A program made the translations under genes and the position numbers. Source: Pseudomonas ceruminis (GTDB lineage: Bacteria; Pseudomonadota; Gammaproteobacteria; Pseudomonadales; Pseudomonadaceae). From it: a DNA stretch of 64,000 nt. The notes beneath the pieces were generated by a model. It had not been told where the DNA came from and did no database searches. It saw nothing but the letters and a program-made list of their open reading frames with translations. Positions 17,931-26,293 of the stretch are shown piece after piece (position 1 is the first letter of the stretch; each line of letters opens with the position of its first letter). The stretch covers positions 469,168-533,167 of the forward strand of contig NZ_BQHW01000001.1 in the NCBI RefSeq assembly GCF_021602025.1. Direction: 5' to 3'.

Positions 17931-17943
17931 GACAGCTGCCAAC

Positions 17944-17996
17944 GCAACTGTATTGTCGACTATTCTGCAATCTGTTCCCGTACACTTTGCAACTGT
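17944..17996 (+). repeat. Three phased near-repeats upstream of the MocR gene
   Basis: gcaactgt (17944-17951), gcaatctgt (17967-17975) and gcaactgt (17989-17996) recur at 23- and 22-base intervals, about two helical turns. They lie in the 167-base region just before the MocR regulator. MocR proteins are known to bind direct repeats, so these are candidate operators for autoregulation. Confidence 0.4.
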
Positions 17997-18064
17997 TACG
18001 GTATCCTCTACCGTCAGTGAGTCGCACAAAAACAACGAGCCCCTGCGCGGGTCGAGATATCGCC

Positions 18065-19507
18065 ATGACCAACCTGCTGCTGTACCAGCGCATCGCCCAG
18101 CAACTGGCCGATGACATCCGTCGCGGTGTCTACCAGCCAGGCGAACGTGTACCTTCCGTGCGCAAGATGAGTGCCCAGCTCAACGTCAGCCATGCCACGG
18201 TGCTGCAGGCCTATGCCAATCTCGAAGACCAAGGGCTGATCCGCGCCCGGCCGCAGTCGGGCTACTACGTGCACCAGACCCCGGCCCTGACCGCGCAGAC
18301 CCCGGACATCGCCCGCGTGGAGCGCCCCGGCCTGGTCACCCGCGCCAGTATCATTCAGCAGGTGCTGACCGAGGCCCGTCGCGACGGCGTCTTCCCCTTT
18401 GGTGCCGCCGTGCCGCACGTCGATTACCTGCCGGTACGCGCCCTGCATCAGCAGATCGCCAAGGTTACGCGCTTCCATAGCCCGCGGGCCTTCAGCTACA
18501 TGTTCAGCCCCGGTTTCGAGCCGCTGCGCCGGCAGATTGCAATCCGCATGCGCGATGCCGGGGTACTGGTCGATCCGCGCGAAGTGATCGTGACCCATGG
18601 CTGCGTGGACGCCTTGCAAATGTCGCTGCGGGTGTTGACCCGCCCGGGTGACCTGATCGCCGCCGAGTCACCGACGTACTACGGCCTGTTGCAGTTGGCC
18701 GATCTGCTCGGGCTGAAAGTGATCGAGATTCCCAGTGACCCGTCCACCGGCATCAGCCTCGAGGCCCTGCAGTTGGCGGCCAACCAGTGGTCGATCAAGG
18801 CGTTGGTACTGACCTCGCGTCTTAGCAACCCGTTGGGTGGCACCATCCCCGAGGAGCGGCAGAAGCAGCTGCTGCGCCTGGCTTCGGACTTCGATATTCA
18901 GATCGTTGAAGACGATATCTATGGCGAGTTGATGTTCGAGCAAGGCAAGACCAAGGCCCTCAAGGCGTTCGACCGGCTGGACCGGGTGATCTACTGCTCC
19001 AGCTTTTCCAAGACCCTGTCGCCCGGTGTGCGGGTCGGCTGGATGGTGGCTGGGCGCTATCAGGACGAGATTCAACGGTTGCAGACCTTCACCACCCACT
19101 CGGCGTGCAGCGTGACGCAGATGGGGGTGGCAGCCTATCTGGAGAATGGCGGGTATGACCGTCACCTGCGTTTTATCCGTCAGGAGTACCGCAAGAACCT
19201 CAGTGCCTATCAATTGGCCGTACAGCAGCATTTCCCGGAGGGCACCCAGATGACCCGGCCAACCGGTGGCTTCATTCTCTGGGTCAGCCTGCCGGGGCGG
19301 GTCAATACCCAGGATTTGCATGTGCGCGCGCTGGAGCAGGGCATCAGCATTGCACCGGGGCTGATCTTCAGTAATACCGAGCAGTTCAATCACTGCATTC
19401 GCCTGAACTGTGGCATCCCGTGGAACAAGGAAGCCGAGCGTGCGGTGATCACCCTTGGTTTGCTGGCCCAGCAACTGTGCAGAGAGTCTGCGCCAACACT
19501 TTTGTAA
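18065..19507 (+). CDS. MocR-type transcriptional regulator (GntR HTH + aminotransferase-like domain)
   Basis: A 480-residue regulator, similar in layout to YdcR. The N-terminal GntR winged helix (residues 1-72: IAQQLADDIRRGVYQPGERVPSVRKMSAQLNVSHATVLQAYANLEDQGLIRARPQSGYYV) is fused to a fold-type I aminotransferase-like domain. The PLP-binding Lys is retained in CSSFSKTLSPGVRVGWMVAG, and the Asp of the cofactor pocket in IVEDDIYGELMF. The usual NPTG segment reads SNPLGGT, a small departure. The ATG at 18065 starts the conserved HTH; the open frame extends upstream without a good start. It probably senses PLP or an amino compound. Its targets are unknown. Confidence 0.9.
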   Translation: MTNLLLYQRIAQQLADDIRRGVYQPGERVPSVRKMSAQLNVSHATVLQAYANLEDQGLIRARPQSGYYVHQTPALTAQTPDIARVERPGLVTRASIIQQVLTEARRDGVFPFGAAVPHVDYLPVRALHQQIAKVTRFHSPRAFSYMFSPGFEPLRRQIAIRMRDAGVLVDPREVIVTHGCVDALQMSLRVLTRPGDLIAAESPTYYGLLQLADLLGLKVIEIPSDPSTGISLEALQLAANQWSIKALVLTSRLSNPLGGTIPEERQKQLLRLASDFDIQIVEDDIYGELMFEQGKTKALKAFDRLDRVIYCSSFSKTLSPGVRVGWMVAGRYQDEIQRLQTFTTHSACSVTQMGVAAYLENGGYDRHLRFIRQEYRKNLSAYQLAVQQHFPEGTQMTRPTGGFILWVSLPGRVNTQDLHVRALEQGISIAPGLIFSNTEQFNHCIRLNCGIPWNKEAERAVITLGLLAQQLCRESAPTLL

Positions 19508-19564
19508 GGCTTGCCAGGCGTCGGCGGAACAGACAGCATACGCATTTTGACAACCTGTCTGCCG

Positions 19565-20035
19565 ATGTCCATGAACCTGTTGCGTAGCTTTGCCCTGATT
19601 TTCTGCCTTGCGCCCCTGTGCATGCCCTGTCATGCGGCGCAGGCTGCACAGCCTTCAGCCCAAGCGGTACAGGGCAAATCGGCCGCCAAAAAGGCGCCGG
19701 CCAAGCAGGCAGTCAAGCCTCAGACCAAGCCCGGCGCCAAGCCAAAGGCTGTACGCAAACCGGTCAGCAAGGCGGTGGCCAAGCCAGTGCCCAAGGCGAA
19801 GCTCGACCTGAGTCTGCCGGCGGACATGGTTAAGGACCTCGAGCCGAATGTCGGTGATCCTGCCACTCGCCGCAAACCTTTGCTGCCGGCGATGTTCACC
19901 GAAAAACCGCAGAGCAACGACAGCCCGTTCCAGCTCAATGGCCGACTGATCAGCAATGAAATGCAGCTTCAACTGCGCAACGAGAGCCGTCATGACGTCG
20001 AAGGTGCGGCGATCGATTTCGAATTCCGCCAGTAG
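19565..20035 (+). CDS. Exported protein with Lys/Ala/Pro-rich linker, unknown function
   Basis: A 156-residue protein if started at ATG 19565 (a second ATG is two codons later). A signal peptide (MNLLRSFALIFCLAPLCMPCHAA) is followed by a low-complexity basic linker of about 55 residues made of Lys, Ala, Pro, Gln and Val, and a short C-terminal domain (FQLNGRLISNEMQLQLRNESRHDVEGAAIDFEFRQ). The basic linker could bind DNA, lipopolysaccharide or peptidoglycan. I do not recognise a named family. Compositional bias makes any similarity to translation factor IF-2 spurious. Confidence 0.7.
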   Translation: MSMNLLRSFALIFCLAPLCMPCHAAQAAQPSAQAVQGKSAAKKAPAKQAVKPQTKPGAKPKAVRKPVSKAVAKPVPKAKLDLSLPADMVKDLEPNVGDPATRRKPLLPAMFTEKPQSNDSPFQLNGRLISNEMQLQLRNESRHDVEGAAIDFEFRQ

Positions 20036-20087
20036 CCCAGTCCAACTGACTACTGGGTCACGGCAGATTTCATCGGGCCAGCAATTT

Positions 20088-20101
20088 CAAACGTATGTTT
20101 G
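20088..20101. promoter_or_regulatory. Second PsrA-type operator, upstream of the YkgJ-like / START-domain pair
   Basis: CAAACGTATGTTTG fits the PsrA pattern G/CAAAC-N4-GTTTG/C as well as the etf site does. It overlaps a possible promoter with -35 TTTCAA (20085-20090) and -10 TAGTAT (20108-20113), 17 bases apart. The next start codon is 66 bases downstream. Confidence 0.6.
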
Positions 20102-20167
20102 AGCGGTTAGTATCCAGGGACGTTCGTCCCGTTTTGTTCCAGGGAGTCCTGATTTTGGTGTATTGCC

Positions 20168-20422
20168 ATGAATTGCCGTGAAGGCTGTGGTGCCTGCTGC
20201 ATCGCCCCGTCCATCAGCTCTGCAATGCCGCGCATGCCTCACGGCAAGCCTGCCGGCGAGCGCTGCCTGCACCTGACCGTCGACAACCTCTGCGACCTGT
20301 TCGGCAAGCCTGAGCGGCCGGCGGTGTGTGGTGGTTTCAAGGCAGATGTCGAGGTCTGTGGCAGTGATCGCGATGAGGCAATCAGGATTCTTGGCTGGTG
20401 GGAGCAAATGACGGCGGCGTGA
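20168..20422 (+). CDS. YkgJ-family cysteine-cluster protein
   Basis: An 84-residue small protein beginning MNCREGCGACCIAPSI, the CxxxxCxxCC arrangement of the YkgJ/UPF0153 zinc- or iron-binding family. Further cysteines occur in RCLHL, LCDLFG, AVCGGF and EVCGSD. The fold is thought to coordinate a metal cluster; function is not established. It is 30 bases before the START-domain gene and both lie behind the PsrA-type operator, so they probably form an operon. Confidence 0.85.
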   Translation: MNCREGCGACCIAPSISSAMPRMPHGKPAGERCLHLTVDNLCDLFGKPERPAVCGGFKADVEVCGSDRDEAIRILGWWEQMTAA

Positions 20423-20452
20423 CAAGCTGGATCTTCGACAACAAGGATAAAG

Positions 20453-21061
20453 ATGATGAGATCGTTCAAGCGTATTGCACTGCTGTGTGGCATGGGTGTC
20501 CTGCTGGTCCCGGCCGCCTGGGCAGAAAACTGGCAAGTGGCCAAGGACGAGGAGGGGATCAAGGTTTCCCTCAGCGAAGTGCCGGGGTCCAAGTACAAGG
20601 CCTACCGCGGCGTGACCCTGATCAAGGCCCCTTTGGCCAAGGTGCAGGCGCTGCAGGAAGATGTGGCCGGTGCATGTGCCTGGATTCATGAGTGCGAATC
20701 GCAGAAGCTGCTCAAGCATGAGGGTGATCAGAGCTGGACCTACACCCGGTTCAATACGCCTTGGCCGGTGACGCCGCGGGACTCGGTGCTGCACATCACC
20801 ACGGTCAAGGGCGCCGATGGCAGCTTGACTCGGGAGCTGAAAGAAGAGCCGACCTATATCCCGGAAGAGAAGGGGTTCGTGCGGGTGGCGAAAGTCGAAG
20901 GCTTCTGGAAGCTGGTGCCCAAGGGCGACAGCACCGAAGTGACCTACCAGGTGCACACCGAGCCGGGGGGCAGTGTGCCAGCGATGGTCGCCAACAAGTT
21001 CGTGGTCGATGCACCGTTCAATACCCTGAAGGGGTTGCGCGAGCGGGCTGAGAAGAACTGA
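20453..21061 (+). CDS. Exported START-domain protein
   Basis: A 202-residue protein with a signal peptide (residues 1-24, ending PAAWAE) and a START/SRPBCC lipid-binding fold over the rest: WQVAKDEEGIKVSLSEVPGSKYKAYRGVTLIKAPLAKV, ARFNTPWPVTPRDSVLH-type motif (here RFNTPWPVTPRDSVLHITTVK) and PEEKGFVRVAKVEGFWKLVPKGDSTEVTYQVHTEPGGSVPAMVANKFVVDAPFNTLKGLRE. START domains hold hydrophobic ligands such as lipids. The ATG at 20453 has AAGGA 6 bases upstream. A fatty-acid-responsive operator in front of this small operon fits a lipid-related envelope role, which remains an inference. Confidence 0.87.
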   Translation: MMRSFKRIALLCGMGVLLVPAAWAENWQVAKDEEGIKVSLSEVPGSKYKAYRGVTLIKAPLAKVQALQEDVAGACAWIHECESQKLLKHEGDQSWTYTRFNTPWPVTPRDSVLHITTVKGADGSLTRELKEEPTYIPEEKGFVRVAKVEGFWKLVPKGDSTEVTYQVHTEPGGSVPAMVANKFVVDAPFNTLKGLRERAEKN

Positions 21062-21087
21062 AGCCTTTTGGCTGGCGTGTGCTGGTG

Positions 21088-21112
21088 TTTTCGCGGGTAA
21101 GCCCGCTGCCGC
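21088..21112. repeat. Partial REP element
   Basis: The sequence tttcgcgggtaagcccgct closely resembles the core of the repetitive extragenic palindromes of P. putida, with the inverted core gcggg-taag-cccgc. It lies between the convergent START-domain and gltA genes, next to the gltA terminator. Only one half-element is visible. Confidence 0.6.
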
Positions 21113-21117
21113 AAGCA

Positions 21118-21147
21118 TGAAAAAGGCTGCCCGAGGGCAGCCTTTTG
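21118..21147 (-). terminator. Rho-independent terminator of gltA
   Basis: Stem aaaggctgccc / gggcagccttt closes a short loop; on the minus strand it is followed by a T run. It is about 18 bases beyond the gltA stop. Confidence 0.85.
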
Positions 21148-21164
21148 CGTTCGGCTCTGGGAGC

Positions 21165-22454
21165 TTACTTGCGGTCTTTCAGCTCGACGATATCGCGCTG
21201 CAGCTCGCCGGTGTACAGCTGGCGCGGGCGGCCAATCTTGTACGGGCTGGAGAGCATTTCTTTCCAGTGCGAGATCCAGCCTACGGTACGTGCCAGGGCG
21301 AAGATCACAGTGAACATGCTGGTCGGAATGCCGATCGCCTTCAGGATGATGCCCGAGTAGAAGTCGACGTTCGGGTACAGCGAGCGCTCGATGAAGTACG
21401 GATCGGTCAGGGCGATCTCTTCCAGGCGCATCGCCAGTTCCAGCTGCGGATCGTTCTTGATGCCGAGTTCGCCCAGGACTTCGTCGCAGGTCTTCTTCAT
21501 CACGGTGGCGCGCGGGTCGCGGTTCTTGTACACGCGGTGACCGAAGCCCATCAGCTTGAACGGGTCGTTCTTGTCCTTGGCCTTGGCGATGTACTTGTCG
21601 ATGTTCGAGACATCGCCAATTTCATCGAGCATGGTCAGTACGGCTTCGTTCGCACCGCCGTGGGCAGGGCCCCACAGTGCGGCGATACCAGCGGCGATAC
21701 AGGCGAACGGGTTGGCACCCGACGAGCCGGCCAGGCGCACGGTGGACGTGGAGGCATTCTGCTCGTGGTCGGCGTGGAGGATGAAGATCCGGTCCATTGC
21801 CTTGGCCAGTACCGGGCTGATCGGTTTGATCTCGCACGGGGTGTTGAACATCATGTGCAGGAAGTTTTCCGCGTACGACAGGTCGTTGCGCGGATACATC
21901 ATTGGCTGGCCCATGGAGTACTTGTAAACCATCGCGGCCAGGGTCGGCATCTTGGCGACCAGGCGCACCGCGGAGATCTCGCGGTGTTGCGGGTTATTGA
22001 TGTCCAGGGAGTCGTGGTAGAACGCCGACAGGGCGCCAACCACGCCGCACATCACCGCCATCGGGTGAGCGTCGCGGCGGAAACCGTTGAAGAAGGACTT
22101 CAGCTGCTCGTGAACCATGGTGTGGTTTTTCACGGTGCTGACGAACTGGGCCTTCTGCTCGGCATTGGGCAGTTCGCCGTTAAGCAGCAGGTAGCAGGTT
22201 TCCAGGTAGTCGGATTTCTCGGCGAGCTGTTCGATCGGGTAGCCGCGGTGCAGCAGTACGCCCTTGTCGCCATCGATGTAGGTGATCTTCGACTCGCACG
22301 AGGCGGTCGCCATGAAACCAGGGTCGAAGGTGAAGTGACCAGTGGCCCCCAACCCGCGGACGTCGATTACATCAGGACCAACGGTGCCGGTTAAAATGGG
22401 CAGCTCGACGGGGGCAGCGCCCTCGATGACCAACTGCGCTTTTTTGTCAGCCAT
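21165..22454 (-). CDS. gltA: Citrate synthase (type II, hexameric)
   Basis: A 429-residue enzyme condensing acetyl-CoA and oxaloacetate to citrate, the entry step of the TCA cycle. The catalytic regions are clear: [14 protein letters not shown] and [18 protein letters not shown] carry the active-site histidines, and [35 protein letters not shown] the conserved core. The N-terminal beta domain ([31 protein letters not shown]) is typical of the NADH-regulated Gram-negative type. It is transcribed divergently from the sdh operon, with its own promoter. Confidence 0.97.
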   Translation of the reverse strand: MADKKAQLVIEGAAPVELPILTGTVGPDVIDVRGLGATGHFTFDPGFMATASCESKITYIDGDKGVLLHRGYPIEQLAEKSDYLETCYLLLNGELPNAEQKAQFVSTVKNHTMVHEQLKSFFNGFRRDAHPMAVMCGVVGALSAFYHDSLDINNPQHREISAVRLVAKMPTLAAMVYKYSMGQPMMYPRNDLSYAENFLHMMFNTPCEIKPISPVLAKAMDRIFILHADHEQNASTSTVRLAGSSGANPFACIAAGIAALWGPAHGGANEAVLTMLDEIGDVSNIDKYIAKAKDKNDPFKLMGFGHRVYKNRDPRATVMKKTCDEVLGELGIKNDPQLELAMRLEEIALTDPYFIERSLYPNVDFYSGIILKAIGIPTSMFTVIFALARTVGWISHWKEMLSSPYKIGRPRQLYTGELQRDIVELKDRK

Positions 22455-22512
22455 GTGGCCTCCTATTAATGCTTGAAATCATCAGACAGACCCCCCACGC
22501 AGGGCCCGCACC

Positions 22513-22540
22513 ACTATAGAGAAGTAAATTCGAATGTCAA
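22513..22540 (-). promoter_or_regulatory. Sigma-70 promoter of gltA
   Basis: On the minus strand, a perfect -35 TTGACA (22540-22535) and -10 TATAGT (22518-22513) lie 16 bases apart, about 60 bases before the gltA start. Confidence 0.78.
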
Positions 22541-22654
22541 TTTGCCTAAAGGCTGGTTGAAACCGGCTCCGAGGCCTGATTTTTCGCGAAATTCTCGCCC
22601 ATTTACGCCTTTTGCTCGCTAAAGGCAATGCGCTATTTGGGCTACCCCCTTCCG

Positions 22655-22683
22655 TTGTCATAAGCAGCCTAACTGTCTATACT
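22655..22683 (+). promoter_or_regulatory. Sigma-70 promoter of the sdh-suc operon
   Basis: -35 TTGTCA (22655-22660) and -10 TATACT (22678-22683) are 17 bases apart. The predicted leader of about 117 bases contains GC-rich inverted segments (22692-22730) but no gene. With the gltA promoter this explains the 352-base gap 22455-22806. Confidence 0.78.
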
Positions 22684-22806
22684 CGGCACCCGACCGCCAG
22701 GGGCTTGCAAGCCCGAACTGCTGGGGGTCGCCGTTCCCTGGGTGGTGGGTACCTGACCAGTACACTTACCAACAACTTTGCCCTGATTCGCTAGGGGCTC
22801 TTCAGT

Positions 22807-23193
22807 GTGAAAAAAGCCGTGAAAAGCCAACGACCTGTAAACCTAGACCTAAGGACCATCAAGCTCCCGATCACCGCGTACACGTCCATTCTTCACCGTA
22901 TCTCCGGCGTCATCCTGTTCCTCGGCCTTGCCATCATGCTTTATGCACTGGGCAAGTCGCTGGGTTCCGAGGAAGGCTTCGGTGAGGTGAAGGCGTGTCT
23001 GACCAGCCCGCTGGCCAAACTGGTGACCTGGGCCCTGCTGTCCGCCCTGCTGTATCACCTGGTGGCAGGTGTACGCCACCTGATCATGGACATGGGCATC
23101 GGTGAGACGCTGGAAGGCGGCAAGCTGGGCTCGAAAATCGTGATTGTCATCTCCGTGGTGGTGATCGTTCTGGTGGGAGTTTGGGTATGGTAA
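22807..23193 (+). CDS. sdhC: Succinate dehydrogenase cytochrome b556 subunit
   Basis: A 128-residue membrane anchor of complex II, starting with GTG. Three transmembrane helices are visible (about 28-50, 66-88, 106-127). The conserved quinone- and heme-region motifs are ITAYTSILHRISGVILF and ALLYHLVAGVRHLIMDMG, the latter with the heme-ligand histidine. It is the first gene of sdhCDAB and overlaps sdhD by 7 bases. Confidence 0.95.
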   Translation: MKKAVKSQRPVNLDLRTIKLPITAYTSILHRISGVILFLGLAIMLYALGKSLGSEEGFGEVKACLTSPLAKLVTWALLSALLYHLVAGVRHLIMDMGIGETLEGGKLGSKIVIVISVVVIVLVGVWVW

Positions 23194-23555
23194 CCAATGT
23201 CACGAACCTGTCGCGTTCGGGCCTCTATGACTGGATGGCGCAGCGCGTCTCGGCGGTCGTTCTCGCGGCTTACTTCCTCTTCCTGATCGGTTACGTGGTC
23301 GCCCACCCAGGCATCGACTATGCCCAGTGGCACGGTCTGTTCTCCAATAACGCGATGCGGATCTTCAGTCTGCTGGCCCTCGTTGCCCTGGGCGCTCACG
23401 CCTGGGTTGGCATGTGGACCATCGCCACCGACTACCTGACGCCGATGTCGTTCGGCAAGTCGGCGACTGCGATTCGTTTCCTGTTCCAGGCGGTATGCGG
23501 CGTTGCGATGTTCGCTTACTTCGTCTGGGGTGTGCAGATTCTCTGGGGTATCTGA
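23187..23555 (+). CDS. sdhD: Succinate dehydrogenase membrane anchor subunit
   Basis: A 122-residue hydrophobic anchor with three transmembrane helices (about 20-40, 54-76, 91-115). The motifs RSGLYDWMAQRVSAVVLAAYF and ALGAHAWVGMWTIATDYL are those of proteobacterial SdhD, including the residues lining the ubiquinone site and heme b. The start at 23187 is the ATG inside the end of sdhC; the frame is open two codons further but the ATG gives the family N-terminus. Confidence 0.94.
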   Translation: MVTNVTNLSRSGLYDWMAQRVSAVVLAAYFLFLIGYVVAHPGIDYAQWHGLFSNNAMRIFSLLALVALGAHAWVGMWTIATDYLTPMSFGKSATAIRFLFQAVCGVAMFAYFVWGVQILWGI

Positions 23556-23558
23556 TCC

Positions 23559-25331
23559 ATGGCTAGCATTCCAACCATTTCCTTCGACGCCATCATCATC
23601 GGTGGCGGCGGTGCCGGCATGCGCGCAGCGCTGCAGCTGGCCCAGGGCGGTCACAAGACTGCCGTAGTCACCAAGGTCTTCCCGACCCGTTCGCACACTG
23701 TATCCGCCCAGGGCGGCATCACCTGCGCCATCGCTTCGGCCGACCCGAACGACGACTGGCGCTGGCACATGTACGATACCGTCAAGGGTTCCGACTACAT
23801 CGGTGACCAGGACGCTATCGAATACATGTGTCAGGAAGGCCCGGCTGCGGTCTTCGAGCTGGACCACATGGGCCTGCCGTTCTCGCGTACCGAAACCGGC
23901 CGTATCTACCAGCGTCCGTTCGGTGGCCAGTCCAAGGACTTCGGCAAGGGCGGCCAGGCTGCTCGTACGTGCGCCGCCTCCGACCGTACCGGTCACGCCC
24001 TGCTGCACACCCTGTATCAGGGCAACCTGAAAGCGGGCACCACCTTCCTGAACGAGTACTACGCTGTGGACCTGGTGAAAAACCAGGACGGCGCGTTCGT
24101 CGGTGTGATCGCGATCTGCATCGAAACTGGCGAAACCCTGTACATCAAGTCCAAGGCCACCGTTCTGGCCACCGGTGGTGCGGGCCGTATCTACGCCTCG
24201 ACCACCAACGCCCTGATCAACACCGGTGACGGCGTCGGCATGGCCCTGCGTGCCGGCGTGCCGGTGCAGGACATCGAGATGTGGCAGTTCCACCCGACCG
24301 GCATCGCCGGCGCCGGTGTACTGGTCACTGAGGGTTGCCGCGGTGAAGGTGGTTACCTGATCAACGCCCACGGCGAACGCTTCATGGAGCGTTACGCGCC
24401 GAACGCCAAGGACCTGGCCGGTCGCGACGTCGTCGCCCGCTCCATGGTCAAGGAAATCATCGCCGGCAACGGCGTGGGCCCGAACAAGGACCACGTACTG
24501 CTGAAGCTGGACCACCTGGGCGAGGAAGTGTTGCACAGCCGCCTGCCAGGCATCTGCGAGCTGTCCAAGACCTTCGCCCACGTCGACCCTGTCGTCGCGC
24601 CGGTCCCGGTCGTACCGACCTGCCACTACATGATGGGTGGTGTCGCCACCAACATCCATGGCCAGGCCATTACCATGGACGCCGAAGGCAAGGACCAGAT
24701 CATTCCGGGTCTGTTCGCTGTAGGTGAAGTAGCGTGCGTATCGGTCCACGGTGCCAACCGCCTGGGCGGCAACTCGCTGCTCGACCTGGTGGTCTTCGGC
24801 CGTGCTGCCGGCCTGCACCTGGAAAAGGCGCTGACCGAAGGCGTCGAGTACCGCGATGCCAGCGACACCGACGTGGATGTCGCCCTGAACCGCCTGAACA
24901 AGCTCAACGAGCGTACTACCGGCGAAGACGTTGCCAGCCTCAAGCGCGAGCTGCAGAGCTGCATGCAGAACTACTTCGGTGTATTCCGTACCGGCGAATA
25001 CATGCAGAAGGGTATCGAGCAATTGGCGGGCCTGCGTGATCGCATCGCCAACGTCAAGATCAACGACAAGTCCCAGGCCTTCAACACCGCGCGTATCGAA
25101 GCGCTGGAGCTGCAGAACCTGCTGGAAGTCGCCGAAGCTACCGCCATTGCGGCCGAAGCCCGTAAAGAGTCCCGCGGCGCTCACGCCCGTGAAGACTTCG
25201 AAGACCGTGACGACGAAAACTGGCTGTGCCACACCCTGTACTATCCGGGTGAGAAGCGCGTCGCCAAGCGTGGTGTCAACTTTGCGCCGAAGACTGTTCC
25301 AGCCTTCGAACCAAAAGTCCGGACTTACTAA
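23559..25331 (+). CDS. sdhA: Succinate dehydrogenase flavoprotein subunit
   Basis: The 590-residue catalytic subunit oxidising succinate to fumarate. It has the FAD-binding motif [14 protein letters not shown], the histidine that covalently carries FAD (His46 in [11 protein letters not shown]), and the substrate-site stretch [21 protein letters not shown]. The motif [22 protein letters not shown] and the C-terminal [32 protein letters not shown] are family-typical. It follows sdhD by 3 bases. Confidence 0.98.
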   Translation: MASIPTISFDAIIIGGGGAGMRAALQLAQGGHKTAVVTKVFPTRSHTVSAQGGITCAIASADPNDDWRWHMYDTVKGSDYIGDQDAIEYMCQEGPAAVFELDHMGLPFSRTETGRIYQRPFGGQSKDFGKGGQAARTCAASDRTGHALLHTLYQGNLKAGTTFLNEYYAVDLVKNQDGAFVGVIAICIETGETLYIKSKATVLATGGAGRIYASTTNALINTGDGVGMALRAGVPVQDIEMWQFHPTGIAGAGVLVTEGCRGEGGYLINAHGERFMERYAPNAKDLAGRDVVARSMVKEIIAGNGVGPNKDHVLLKLDHLGEEVLHSRLPGICELSKTFAHVDPVVAPVPVVPTCHYMMGGVATNIHGQAITMDAEGKDQIIPGLFAVGEVACVSVHGANRLGGNSLLDLVVFGRAAGLHLEKALTEGVEYRDASDTDVDVALNRLNKLNERTTGEDVASLKRELQSCMQNYFGVFRTGEYMQKGIEQLAGLRDRIANVKINDKSQAFNTARIEALELQNLLEVAEATAIAAEARKESRGAHAREDFEDRDDENWLCHTLYYPGEKRVAKRGVNFAPKTVPAFEPKVRTY

Positions 25332-25342
25332 GGGTGGCTGCT

Positions 25343-26047
25343 ATGTTGAAAGTCGAAGTTTATCGTTACAACCCGGACACCGACTCGGCGCCCAAGATGG
25401 AGTCGTTCGACGTCGATACCGGCGGCAAAGACCTGATGGTGCTGGACGTGCTGGCGCTGATCAAGGAGAAGGACGAGGGCTTCTCGTACCGTCGCTCCTG
25501 CCGTGAAGGCGTTTGCGGCTCCGATGGCATGAACATGAACGGCAAGAACGGCCTGGCCTGCATCACCCCGCTGTCGGGCGTGGTCAAGGGCAACAAGCTG
25601 GTGCTGCGCCCGCTGCCGGGCCTGCCAGTCATTCGTGACCTGGTCGTCGACATGAGCATCTTCTACAAGCAGTACGAGAAGGTGAAGCCATTCCTGCAGA
25701 ACGATACGCCGGCTCCGGCCATCGAACGTCTGCAGTCGCCGGAAGACCGCGACAAGCTGGACGGCCTGTACGAGTGCATCCTGTGCGCTTGCTGCTCGAC
25801 TTCCTGCCCGTCGTTCTGGTGGAACCCGGACAAGTTCCTGGGCCCCGCCGCCCTGCTGCAGGCCTACCGCTTCCTGGCCGACAGCCGTGACACCAAGACC
25901 CAGGAGCGCCTGGCGTCCCTGGATGACCCGTTCAGCGTGTTCCGCTGCCGCGGGATCATGAACTGCGTCAACGTTTGCCCGAAGGGTCTGAACCCTACCA
26001 AGGCAATCGGCCACGTACGTAACATGCTGCTGCAAAGCGGCACCTGA
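25343..26047 (+). CDS. sdhB: Succinate dehydrogenase iron-sulfur subunit
   Basis: A 234-residue subunit passing electrons from FAD to ubiquinone. The N-terminal plant-type ferredoxin domain carries the [2Fe-2S] cysteines in SCREGVCGSDGMNMNGKNGLAC. The C-terminal domain carries [4Fe-4S] and [3Fe-4S] ligands in CILCACCSTSCPS and CRGIMNCVNVCPKGLNP. The ATG at 25343 is preferred to an in-frame GTG three codons earlier, as it gives the conserved MLKVEVYRYNPD N-terminus. Confidence 0.97.
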   Translation: MLKVEVYRYNPDTDSAPKMESFDVDTGGKDLMVLDVLALIKEKDEGFSYRRSCREGVCGSDGMNMNGKNGLACITPLSGVVKGNKLVLRPLPGLPVIRDLVVDMSIFYKQYEKVKPFLQNDTPAPAIERLQSPEDRDKLDGLYECILCACCSTSCPSFWWNPDKFLGPAALLQAYRFLADSRDTKTQERLASLDDPFSVFRCRGIMNCVNVCPKGLNPTKAIGHVRNMLLQSGT

Positions 26048-26077
26048 TTCAAAGCGTTGTAACTGCAGTAAGCCGAG

Positions 26078-26098
26078 GTGCGGGTGGTGAGCCCGCAC
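26078..26098 (+). other. Hairpin in the sdhB-sucA intergenic region
   Basis: Seven-bp stem gtgcggg / cccgcac with a 7-base loop and no T run. The 246-base gap between sdhB and sucA holds nothing else that I can support. The hairpin could adjust read-through or protect the upstream mRNA. Confidence 0.4.
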
Positions 26099-26293
26099 TG
26101 AGGTAAAACCTGAGCAAGGGCCCACAAAGCTCGCGCTCGATACCTATGAAGATATGAGACCAGCAGGGGCTTTCCGGGCTGGTACCCGGAAAATCAGCAA
26201 GATCCAAGTGGCGTGGTTCAGTCGCTGTGTTCGGACTTTTCCAGGTTTGCTGTGGCTCTCGCCGATCAGTCCCCTAACCGAGGGTGACCAAGC

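Noticed and set aside
19565-20035. Resemblance of the Lys/Ala/Pro-rich protein to translation initiation factor IF-2
   Set aside because: The likeness is due only to low-complexity composition; there is no GTPase domain and it has a signal peptide.
23055-25232. A 725-codon minus-strand frame opposite sdhA
   Set aside because: Antisense shadow of sdhA; the translation is low in recognisable motifs and rich in His/Gly/Val/Gln as expected from reversed codons.
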